This document shows, piece by piece, positions 39,729-53,207 of a stretch of 64,000 nucleotides of DNA (positions are counted from its first letter, which is position 1; each line of letters opens with the position of its first letter). Made by a program: the position numbers and the translations under genes. Source of the stretch: Serinus canaria (Eukaryota; Chordata; Aves; Passeriformes; Fringillidae); NCBI RefSeq assembly GCF_022539315.1, contig NC_066314.1:67131543-67195542 (forward strand), written 5' to 3'. The notes under the pieces were generated by a model that was given only the letters and a program-made list of their open reading frames with translations, was not told the origin of the DNA and made no database searches.

Positions 39729-42700
39729 GTAACCAATCTGAGAAATACACTTGTTTTCTTCTTTTCTTTCTCTTTCTTTCTCTTTCTTTCTTTCACTCTC
39801 CTTTTTTTTTTAACCCCGTTATTATCTCTACACAAAGGGTTGTTTTTCTTTTTTTCTTTTCATTTGAAGTTTCTGTAGTTGCTTTAAAAGTCTCCTGGGA
39901 AATTTTGCTATTCAGACTGGTAATTGAGGGCCTATAGCAAAATAATGCTTTTTAGGAGAATTGCAGTGAAAGGATGCAATGTTGGGAAATGTAAGAGAGG
40001 ACCAAAAAAAAGGCCATCCCCTGACAAATTTCTCCCTCCACCCTGACCAGTCTTTCTAAAACAGGATTTTTCTGCTCTGCAAGAAACTCTGAATGCACAC
40101 ACCTCTTACACAGGCTACACCCAAAAAGAAGGTCTCTATTCTGCAGAAACCAGCCCAAAGGTTGGCTGATGACTTCTGTGAGCACAGCAAAGTAGGAGGC
40201 AGGGAGCACAGTGCAAAACCTCACTTTTTAGGTGTAGAGAGAGAACCAAGAGTACAAATCCCTGAGACACAAAGGACAGGAGCTGCCAATGAAAATTGCT
40301 GCATCAAAACCCAGTTTCCCATTTCCCAGGAATGTTCTCTATACCAAGGGGAATGTACAGGAGAATGGTTTAGCTTGGAAGAAAATAAAAATAGGCTGCC
40401 TTGTTCTTAACTCTAATTTTCTCAAATTGGTAGGCTAATAATTTAAATAACAGTAATTGAGCAAAGTTCTGGCTTTCTAAATGCTAGGTTCACTTGGCAG
40501 CTGTTGTTTTTTTTTTTCTCAGCAAGCTAGTTCTAAGTGCTGGCAGGCAGTGCCTTAGAGTTGCTCAAATTTTCAGCTCAAGACCCTAATAACAGTATCT
40601 ATATGGAAGGCTGGCAAGCAGGGTGGCCCCTGCATATTTTTATGGAGAAACGTGCTTTTTTTGATATGACTTGGAATTACCAAAGCCATAATGTTCTCCA
40701 GGGAGATGTACACATTCTGCCTGTGTGCTGTTTGCATCTGTATTTACACAATAAATCTGAATGTGCACAGATCACATGGCAGATCCAAAAGGCCTGTCAC
40801 AAAAAGGAAAATATCCATATGTTTAAAAATTACATGATAGTTCAAGGTTACCTGTTTGGACTCACAATTACTAATTCTGCTTCTCTAAAGGAAGGGGTAA
40901 CACTCCTAATGACTTCAGTGGAAGCAGAACTTAACCCAGCCTGGGCCTTCCCAAGGTCCTCCTGTCAACTTCAGTGATTTATGACAACATCCCTGGATAT
41001 TCTCTAAGTCCAAGTGGGAGAATAGAGCAAGGACCATAAGTTTAAGTCACTAGGAGCTTGGTTTCTCAGTGCATGTTTCTCTGCTGCCTTTACTGAGCAC
41101 ATTGTTTTGCAAAATAGCAAAGTTAATGTAGGAGGTGAAAACAAAAGAATGAATGGCCATGGGATGTTCAAGGCTGTAGAGGAACAAACTTCATCTGCCC
41201 CCATGTTGCTTATAAAACACCTGCATTGTGGTGGATGTTGGCAAGGTGACTGCCAAGGATTTTTATCTGGCATCCTAAAAGGCTGTCACTTGTTTTATGC
41301 CCCAGGTGAGAGGCAGATACAGATTATACACTCCCTGAGAGTCTCTTCTGAGATGACAAAATCCTTCAATAGGCTTGAGAGGACCACAGTTTGTACTGAA
41401 CTTAAACTCAGCAGAGCTTCCCCTCCTGATTTCAATGGTGTCTTTCTTTCAAGATTGCCATACAAAATCTAACCAGTAAAGGGCATCTTTACCACCTTTG
41501 TTATGGCAAGAACCCCTCCTCCCTTCCCCAACTGAATGTGTCTACAAGTATAAATTCTAAGCCAAGACCAGAGTTTATACTTCCTCCCCCTCTAATTTCT
41601 GTCTGATTGATAGTCAGTTCCCTGATGTCATGGATGTTTGGTGAAGAAAATAATCCAATATGCCATGTGCCCTTCCACCTTGCTCTGAATAAAGTTGTCA
41701 CAGGCTGGAAATTTCCAGCCAATATGCCATCCTGAGCTACTGGTGGGAGTCAGAAAACTCCAGTTTGACTTTCCAGTTCACACTTCTCAGCTGCAAGTCT
41801 GGCTACAGCTCAGTCTCATGGTGTCTACCTCGGGTTACTTTAGACACCTAACTTAGATGAGATTCAGAGGACCAAACTTAGAAGCCTTTATTCCTGGATG
41901 GGAATGAGAATTCCTCATGAAGGAACATTAGCACTTGTGGGGATGGGGTTTCTTCAAAGCAGCTACATTAGATCACTCACCAAATCTAAGGTAGGTGGTA
42001 CAACTACCCCAACAGCTCACCCTCTTTAACTGTGCCAGGCTCATTAGTCAGTAAGAGAACTCTGTCACTCAATCCAGCTCTGGAGCTGTGACATCCTCCT
42101 CAAAGCCAGCAGGCTTTCAATACCCCATCACACCCAGGCAGGGCAGAGCCTCCCTTGCAAAATATGTATTTTCCCTCCCTCTGCCCAGTGATGTTGATAA
42201 TGATTACCTCCACAAAGAAACTACCCTTTTCAAAGGAATACAGCCTGGGCTTTGCAAGGAAAACTAAAGGGAAAACACAACTACATCTAGAGTAAAAATT
42301 AATAGGAAAAGGGATGTGAGATTGAGCTGAACAGAAGGACCAGCTGAAGAGAGAAGGAATTCCTCCTGTTGTTTCAGTTCAGCTCTAAAGTATCTTGTCC
42401 CTGAGGGATTCTGTTCTTCTTTCATGAAGGGAAGAGCAGTCAACTGTCCACTGCAGCTGGTCTAAGTACTGAAAAGTATTACAGAAGAGCCCATTTTATT
42501 TTGTATTTTCTATTCAATTTTGCTAGAGAGGCCTTTATATAACACAAGTATCCTTTGTCACTGAAGAAAAAGGGAAAAGCATATGATTGCAAAGAGTAGT
42601 TTTTGCAAACAGTCATTCTGCTGCTTTGCTAATTCTAAATGTCATGTACCCAGTGCACTTGAGGTGCATCTTTTCCTTGCTTTCTTTAGTTAGGCCTTTC

Positions 42701-42884
42701 ACAGTTATCTTGCTGTCTTTTTCACTCTCTTTTCTTTCCTTTGGGGTCTGGGGGTAAATTGTCTGCCAACAATAGAAATACTGCCCCCTCCCCAGTTATC
42801 CACTCTGAGCATAGCCAGGTGGGTTTGGCTCCTGAGCAGCTGCTGATGGCAAAGTGTGTTTGTGTCTCCGTGTGCTCCCTGCAG
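39729..42884 (+). other. CACNA1C: Intron 22 (3.2 kb)
   Basis: Non-coding apart from the CU-rich tract near its start. No further repeats or exons recognised. It ends in a short pyrimidine tract (tgtgctccctgcag). Confidence 0.85.
39751..39811 (+). promoter_or_regulatory. CU-rich tract downstream of exon 22 (candidate PTB site)
   Basis: Repeated ttctttctctttc units (an impure CTTT microsatellite) followed by T10 lie 22-83 nt past exon 22. UCUU and CUCUCU motifs are the preferred binding sites of polypyrimidine tract-binding proteins, which control another mutually exclusive pair in this gene in mammals (8/8a). Function here is inference; it may be only a microsatellite. Confidence 0.45.
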
Positions 42885-42991
42885 ATGACTGCCTACGGGG
42901 CTTTCCTCCACAAGGGCTCCTTCTGCAGGAACTATTTCAACATCTTGGACCTGCTGGTGGTCAGCGTTTCTCTCATCTCCTTTGGGATCCA
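42885..42991 (+). CDS. CACNA1C: CaV1.2 exon 23 (IIIS3)
   Basis: The 107-nt exon encodes [20 protein letters not shown] then [16 protein letters not shown], i.e. the S2-S3 loop and IIIS3. It ends CA|gtgagt; the last codon (Gln) is completed by exon 24. Sequence is identical, as far as I recall, to mammalian CaV1.2. The conserved Asp in NILDLLVV is the IIIS3 countercharge. Confidence 0.97.
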
Positions 42992-44413
42992 GTGAGTGAG
43001 CTATTTCCAGCTGGCTGGTTTTGGGGGGGATTGTAGGGCTGGGCTGGGAGAGATGGCTCAGGTTCGTTGTTTTATCTGGGTAAGATTTTTCTCATGAGCC
43101 TGTTGGGGTATTCATGAGGTGTTTTTCTCAGATGGTTCAAGGCCATTAAAATTCATCCTCAGGAGAAGAGGTAGTAACTGGCAAATGCTACTCTGGTGAC
43201 GTGGAGGTGGGAATCTTTCAAAAAGAGCAAATGAGAACAAAAAATGGGTGTATTTGGAATCGTGACACTTAGCTTTGTTCCAAGGCTTTTGTTTCACTGA
43301 ATCAGTTCAGGACAGTTCAGTGACTTACAGTTGCCTCCTAGACTTTTCATAACCTCTGGAAAAAGGTTGATAATGTTTTCCTACTTCCTAAGATGCTGTG
43401 AGTCTTAGTCAATGGAAGGCCATCAAGCACTTGAAGAGTTTTGTAAGACTCTTCAGAGTGGTAGTGGCTGTTCTGTCATGCTCTTTTCCTTTAGTTCAGC
43501 TGTTAATTTACTTAGCAGTATATAGATTTACTTGACTATGTGTTGGGTAGGAAGTTCCCCTTTTAGTTTCATATCTGGTAAGAAACAAGCTCCCAGTTGT
43601 TACCATCATAGGTTAGCAGCTCACATAAGTTGCACACTAAGTCAAGTAGGACAATTTGTAGGGTCCATTGGACTTTCAGTCGCAGTCTTAAGAATAGCAC
43701 AGTTCTTGTTTTGACCTTTCTTTCTTACAGACCTAAGTCAGACTCTTGGTGTGTTAACATTAAAACTGTTCCCAAAATCAGTAGGAGAACATGATGTCAT
43801 TGAGCACGAGGAAGATTCTCAGTCAGGGTTTAGTCTTGGAAGGCTCAGAGAGTTCTGCTGCAGTAGTTGTGTTCAGTACTTAAAAGTGAGCACATAAGTC
43901 ATCCTGGTCAATTCAGTTGGAGCTTTCACATCCTTAAATTTATGTACACACTTAAATGATTTGTGGGTTCAGGGGTCAGACACACTGTAGGATCAAACTG
44001 CAGGTGGATAGTCTACCTTTAATGCTAGAGTGTCCTGGACTTTTCACTCTTCTACAAATATTTCAGTGGAGTGCTTCTCTGAGCCTTATCTGAAAATGCC
44101 TTGGTAATGACTACATCTTGGCACAATTTCTATATTATAGATATCTACAGAATCTGTTTGCCCTTCTCTAAAAATACACCTTGTCCATGTTCCATTCCCC
44201 CTCCATTAATACAGCAGAGATGATGAAATCAGAACAAGAAACCAGACCTCTGAAGAAAACATCAGAAACTGGTTTCCTTACCCCTGAAGTACCATGGCAG
44301 AGTTGAATAAACACCTTATGCAGTCTCAGGCTGTGCAGAATTTCAAAGGTCTGTCCTTGCTGCACACTCCCCATGTTGCTGTATCTCTCAAACCTTGCAA
44401 TACTTTCCTCCAG
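42992..44413 (+). other. CACNA1C: Intron 23
   Basis: Non-coding, 1,422 nt. No repeat or other gene recognised. Confidence 0.85.
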
Positions 44414-44501
44414 GTCCAGTGCCATCAACGTGGTGAAGATCCTTCGTGTTCTGCGGGTCCTCAGGCCACTGAGGGCCATCAACAGAGCCAAAGGACTAAA
44501 G
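44414..44501 (+). CDS. CACNA1C: CaV1.2 exon 24 (IIIS4 voltage sensor)
   Basis: The 88-nt exon completes Gln and encodes [20 protein letters not shown] then AINRAKGLK. It is the IIIS4 voltage sensor with a Lys/Arg at every third residue, followed by the start of the S4-S5 linker. Phase 0 end. The donor AAG|gttaga is the weakest in the window, with T at +3. The sequence is invariant among L-type channels. Confidence 0.97.
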
Positions 44502-44582
44502 GTTAGAAAAGTCCCAGTGCATTCTATGAACTGTAAATTCAGTTTTTTTCAGGCTTTTGCAGTGGTTCAAGTAATGTTTCAG

Positions 44583-45235
44583 CAGAATCACAGTATGGTT
44601 GAGGTTGGAAGGGTCCTGCTCAAGCCAGGCCACTGAGAGCAGGTTGCCCAGGCTTTAGAGTACCTCCAAGGAGAGAAACTCCACAACCTCTCTGGATGAC
44701 CTGTTCTAATGCTCAGTCACCCTGACAGTAGAAGTGCTTCTCAATGTTCAGATAAACCTACCCTGTTTCAATTTGTGCCCCTTGTCCTGTCAGTGGGAAC
44801 CAGTGAAAAGAGCCTGGCTCTGGCTCCTCTGCATCCTCCCTTCAGCCATTAATATACATTGAGCAGATTCCCCTGAGCCTCCTCTCAGATGAACAGACCC
44901 AGCTCTCTCAGCCTCTTCTTGTGGAAGAGATGCTCCAATCCCTTAAATCATCTTTGTGGCTCTTTGCTGGACTGGACTTCCTCCAGTACGTCCACAGTTC
45001 TCTTGTGCTGAGGAGCCACAGCTAGACCCAGTACAACAGGCATAGACTCACCAGTACTGAGTAAAGGGGAGGAATCACCTCCTTCAACTTGTTAAAATCT
45101 TGCCTAATGCAGCCCAGGAGAGCATTTGCCATCTTTGTAGTGAAGGCTCATATTCAACTTTGTGTCCACCAGGATTGCCAGCTCCTTTTCTGACAAGCTG
45201 CTTTTCAGCTGAATGGCCCCATCAGCCCAGAGGTG
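44583..45235 (-). mobile_element. CR1 LINE 3' portion (antisense), filling most of intron 24
   Basis: Read on the + strand it begins agaatcacagtatggttgag and continues with gaggttggaaggg, gagcaggttgcccagg, ctccacaacctctctggatg, gagatgctccaatccc and ctccttttctgacaagctgc. This is the reverse complement of the CR1 3' end and end of ORF2. The copy is decayed, with no open reverse-transcriptase frame. It starts about 80 nt downstream of the exon 24 donor. Confidence 0.85.
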
Positions 45236-45454
45236 AAATGATGTGGTTTTCAAGGGTTACAGATGGGCCAACAACCCTAAGCAGAACCTTTCTGTATTAG
45301 ATAAACGTCCTCCTGTGTGCTGGTGGGTGCCCATTTATGCAGGAAATTTCAGAGAGCTGAGTTTTGGTATTTTCTTACCCCTTTCTGTGTGCTTCTGAAA
45401 ATACAGCAAGGAATGAAATAAATTGTGCCCTTTCCTGAGACATTACTTGGGTAA

Positions 45455-45685
<231 letters not shown>

Positions 45686-46096
45686 TAACCATTGGACCCA
45701 TTCCTTCATCCACTACATTGGGCTGTGTTCAAGGATGGGGAGAAAAACAGCATAAAAAGCCTGAGGAAGGGAAAATGGGGTCTGTTGTGTGTAACAGGCA
45801 AGACATTTGGGGCACTGACAGTGTTACCTGGGCTTCTGCTGCCTGAGCCAGGCATATGCAGAACTCTTGCCCCATCATCTGTGATCAGAAGAAATGATCA
45901 GTAATGTTGTTCTTCCCTAAACAGCTTTACATTGGTATGATATGGCAGTGGGAAGGTGAAGGGGGCTGCCCAAAAAGATTGGTCCCTGCAGGTTCTCTAC
46001 CTCCCATCATGCAGAGGAAGGGGACCATGGGGGGTTGTTCATTCCCTTCTTTATGTCTGCTTTTATCTTCTTGCCTTTCACCACCCTCCTGACAAA

Positions 46097-46611
46097 TGTT
46101 GAGGACATACACATTTGTGGTATTTGTGAGGTGCCCCGGACAGAGGAGGAATTGAGAATCTCTCTCCATGTTCTTAGAAGGCTTTGCTTCTATTCTATTC
46201 TATTCTATTCTATTCTATTCTATTCTATTCTATTCTATTCTATTCTATTCTATTCTATTCTATTCTATTCTATTCTATTCTATTTCTTCTCTACTCTACC
46301 CTACACTACCCTACCCTACACTACACAGAAAGGATACAACCAGAAGGCTACAAAGAATGATAATCAAAATTTATGACTTCCAGAGTCAAAACACAGCCTG
46401 ACTGTGATTGGTCATTAAGTTAAAACATATCACATGAAACCAATCAAACAATGGCCAGTTGGTAAACAATGTCCAAACCACATTCCAAAGCAACAAAACA
46501 CAGGAGAAGTGAATCAGATAATTATTGTTTTCATTTTTCTCTGAGGCTTCTCAGCTTCCCAGGAGAAGAAATCCTGGCAAAGGGATTTTTCCACAAAATA
46601 TGATGGTGACA
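46097..46611 (-). mobile_element. Solo LTR, passerine endogenous retrovirus type (antisense), with internal microsatellite
   Basis: The left end carries tgttgagg, then tttgtgaggtgcccc and gaggaattgagaatctc, and a Ser-like block tccatgttcttagaaggc. The right half has gactgtgattggtcattaag (a CCAAT box in reverse), acatgaaaccaatcaaacaa, ggtaaacaatgtcc and ctctgaggcttctcagcttc, and ends gatggtgaca. I recall this arrangement from songbird LTRs. The CCAAT-type boxes and terminal TG...CA support an LTR in minus orientation. No internal viral genes are present. A possible imperfect target-site repeat is gaca on both sides. Confidence 0.75.
46188..46284. repeat. (TTCTA)n microsatellite, about 19 perfect units
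   Basis: Ninety-seven bases of uninterrupted pentamer are followed by a degenerate ctaccctacactac tract to about 46326. It sits inside the LTR where the R/U5-like AT-rich segment would be, so it probably expanded after insertion. It is the longest pure microsatellite in the window and likely polymorphic. Confidence 0.95.
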
Positions 46612-46665
46612 GACATTAAAGTACTCTACAAGCAGAAGCTTCATTCCTCTTTCTTGCTTTCCTAG

Positions 46666-46718
46666 GGCAAGCTGTACAGCTGCACTGACAGCTCCAAGCA
46701 GACAGAAGCAGAGTGCAG
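46666..46718 (+). CDS. CACNA1C: CaV1.2 exon 26 (repeat III extracellular pore loop)
   Basis: The 53-nt exon encodes [17 protein letters not shown] plus two bases of the next codon, in the extracellular loop between IIIS5 and the pore helix. The two cysteines are the conserved loop cysteines. Donor CAG|gtgggt. Ser and Thr are exchanged relative to the mammalian order at the LYxCxD positions, a neutral-looking swap. The intron to exon 27 is only 92 nt. Confidence 0.96.
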
Positions 46719-46810
46719 GTGGGTCTGAGCTTTTCCAATCCCTGCCCCGGCCGCTGGCAGTGCCTGGCAGTGCAGGTGTGCCATGTTGTGTCTGCCCTCT
46801 CCCCCCACAG

Positions 46811-46957
46811 AGGGTACTTCATCACCTACAAGGATGGGGAGGTCAGCCAGCCCATGATACAGCCCCGCAGCTGGGAGAACAGCAAGTTTGACTTCGACAA
46901 CGTCCTGACTGCCATGATGGCCCTCTTCACTGTCTCCACCTTTGAGGGCTGGCCAGA
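46811..46957 (+). CDS. CACNA1C: CaV1.2 exon 27 (repeat III pore and selectivity filter)
   Basis: The 147-nt exon completes Arg and encodes [40 protein letters not shown] and VSTFEGWPE. The Glu of TFEGW is the repeat III selectivity-filter glutamate. Acceptor ccccccacag, donor GA|gtgagt; the final Glu codon is completed in exon 28. [16 protein letters not shown] is the variable extracellular part, while the pore helix is unchanged except for T in VLTAMM (A in mammals by recall). Confidence 0.97.
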
Positions 46958-50077
<3,120 letters not shown>

Positions 50078-50187
50078 TGAAACTTTCTCATCTATTACCC
50101 CACCAAGAACTGAGCTGGACAGTTGCTCTCTGGATTGGAGTCTCACTTATATTTAATAACATTTTTGCTGGAGAGTAGACACACTTT

Positions 50188-50203
50188 AAAAAAAAAAAAA
50201 AAA
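50188..50203. repeat. A16 homopolymer with A-rich flank
   Basis: Sixteen A residues followed by shorter A runs to about 50221. No attached retroposon recognised. Confidence 0.85.
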
Positions 50204-53186
50204 CTAAAAAAAGTGAAAAAAGGCTACACCTACTAATAGAGCTGGTTCCTGGTTTTCATTAAGTTATCACAGTGACACTCTGCTAAGGCTGTAACATGTC
50301 TTCCCTTCTGAATGTTATTCTAATGCTCTCTCTCTGACTTTCCATATATAATTTAAAAATAGCATCTCATGATTAGTCTCCTGACCCAAGTGAAGTTAAT
50401 CAAGCATGACTCATTTTGAGTTATGAGCTTTGGAAAAAAATGTTTCTTCTGGGAGGGCTACATCTTGGTGATGGTTTGGATTGCTCTGGTTTTGAATTTA
50501 AGACTTCATTGATATTATTCAGTACCCCAGCAGATCCTGTCTGAAAGTATTGTCCTGTGCATTGGGCCATGATATTATGCTAGTTTAGCTGCACTGTGGG
50601 GTATGATTAGAACCTCCAAGCTCTTCTAGTTAAGTTCTCACAGCTGCTGCAGGACAAGGGCAAAGATCCTGACCTCACAGAATTACCCAAGACTTTCTTC
50701 TGGAGGGGTTTAAATTCAGTGATGTGTCACAAAAAGTTGAATCCAGATACCTAAATATAGGTCCCTCATGTAATTTCATATCTTCAGTGGTACCTTGAAA
50801 CATGGGGTTGTATCTTGAAGGATGCTTTGAAACATTGTGGAGATGGTCAAGATGCTCTCTGAAGCATCAGTTATGAATTGGTGAAAATGAGAATATTTAT
50901 GTCTGGCAGTCATGCTTGTCCTTCATGCTAAAGTTAGGGGATGAGTGAACTTAGCTCCTCCCAGGTGTAATCTAACATCTTCCTCATCCTCACTTCAGAA
51001 ACTTTGCTCTCCATTTCTACTGAATTTGGCCTTATTTTTTTCTTTTCAACGCCATGGTGACTTTATTCCCACCCAGCTTCTCTCTTTCTTCCACACTTTC
51101 TAGGACTTCTTCTTGTAATAGTCACAGTTTTATTTTTCACCCAAGCCCAATGTCACTATCCTATCTTGGATGTAGTTCTCTTGAAATTTAGGAGCATCTT
51201 GGCAGTCCTGTTGAAGACTGAGTTTTGGATTTTTTTTGTGAGATCCCAAACACTGTCTTGAGAAATTTAGAAGCATCATTATCTGTTTCAGCAGAGATTT
51301 TAATTTTCAGCAGAGATCTACCTTTGATTTTTGAGACTTCACCCTGTCTATTAGTGAGCAAATTTTCTGTCATTCATAAAAGTTTTATCTGCACACCATG
51401 TACCCAGAAGTGCATCTCACAGGCTTTATAATGTTCTTCTGATTTTGCAGTTCTGCTTCACAGGAGAGTCTTAAATTTCAAGAAGATGAGAATCTCAGCA
51501 GAATTTGGTTCAAAACATTTAGGAGAGAATTTCAGCCAGGTCAAATACTGAATTCTGTACATATACAAGGCAGGCTTTACCTGACATGGTTGCTTCCAAC
51601 AGTAAGGAAATGGCATTGATGATAGTGGAAGTCCTTTCAACTTCCTGTGGTTTACTTTCCTCTGTTCAATCTCCTTTTCAAGTTTTCCTGCACAAAGAAA
51701 TACTAAAAAAAAAATCAGCTGAGGGTAAGTAAGTATCTGTGGATGGCAAAACATTGAAACAGATTTCCTAAAGTAATTGTGGAATCTTTATAGTTTGAGG
51801 ATTTAGAATTAAGTTGGGGCAATCTTTAAATCAAGAGAGTTTAGGAATCAATGATCTGTCTTGAGACAGGCAAATGGAATAGACCACAGGGCCCCCCTCC
51901 GCCCAATTTTCCATGATTCTGTAATCCCCAAACCAAATCCCCAGCTGCTAAACTATAGTAAAAGGGAGAGTTTATCACAAGAATAATAGAGTCTTAATGA
52001 AGTCTTTCAAGCTAGGACTCAGGCAACAACCTCAGTGAAAAAATAGCCAGCACTAACAACAAATGTTTCAAATCCTGGTCTGGCCTGTATGCCAAAGATG
52101 GTACTAACTCATACCTCTGTTTTAATTAAATACCTTAATGAAAGAAACCCCAACTTTTTAAAAATTGAAGCAAAGGATTACAGGGAAGAAAAACAGGACT
52201 GGCCTTGTGAAAACAGCTAACACAGCAAAAAGACTTTCCTCCTGCAGCATATTCACACTGAATTATGTTAAGTACCAGTTCAGTGACTCGGGTTTGGAAA
52301 CACCAAATTCCTTGTGTAACTTGTCATTGCTATGTACAAGGATTTGGCTGCAGCCTTCATTCCCTGCTCTCCAAAGAAGGCAACCCCTTCTCCCACATGA
52401 CCACTGGGACTGATGTGGACCAGCACTGGTGAGCACTGTCTGCTTCTCTTCAGGTTGCACAGCAGTACTGCAGATGAACTTCCCTAGAATGTGATCTGAA
52501 GTGGGAGTTTCCAGCTTGGAGAAAGTACTTACCTCCATCTTCTGCTTGGCTAGACCTTGTAGCCAAACTACATTTGCAGATGGAAGTTGTCCCCAGGAAC
52601 ACCAGCTGGGAAATACTAAAAGCATTTCTTTGTCACCTGGGAGAACATCATTACCTGTGCCCTCTATCCAACCAAGTACCCCAGAAAATAAATGAGATGC
52701 TGAGTGTTATTAGTGTTTCCCAGATGGGAAATGGCAAGATTAAATGCTCATCTCTGCTGCAGAAAGATTTGTCTGTCATTTCCTGAGCAGTAAAACACAA
52801 ACCAGCCTTTGTTTAAGCTGCTTTGTCTCATTTTGAATTTTTGCCCAAACATCACTCTTTTCTGTGAGAAGAATACCCTAAAATAAAAGAGCTGTAAGCT
52901 TTATGACTGACAACAAGAAAGGAGGAAACTTGGTTAGCTGAAGGTGTTGTGTTCTGATGACAAGCCCTAGGAGAATGTTGCAGAACAGAACTGAGCACAG
53001 AATTGAAGCTGGCAACATTCAGTCTGTTTTCTTCCTTTTTTGGATGCTTAACCCAGTCGTGGATACAGCAGCTTAACCTTCAACTGCAGCAAGACAAGCA
53101 GCAACTGAGCTGTGGCTCTGAAGCAGCCACCACAGAGCTCTCCCTTGCACAGCCACTTCCTAAAGGCACCTTGGAATGAAGGGTTT

Positions 53187-53207
53187 GCAGCAGCAGCAGC
53201 AGCAACA
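53187..53207. repeat. (GCA)n trinucleotide tract
   Basis: Six uninterrupted GCA units then an aca variant. It lies in intron 30 and is not part of a coding exon, although one frame would read glutamines. Confidence 0.85.

Noticed and set aside
46035..46401. Open frames reading SILFY repeats
   Set aside because: These are translations of the (TTCTA)n microsatellite, not protein genes.
51880..51935. Possible CR1 terminus (ccatgattctgtaat)
   Set aside because: Only about 15 bases resemble a CR1 end and the preceding sequence does not continue as CR1.
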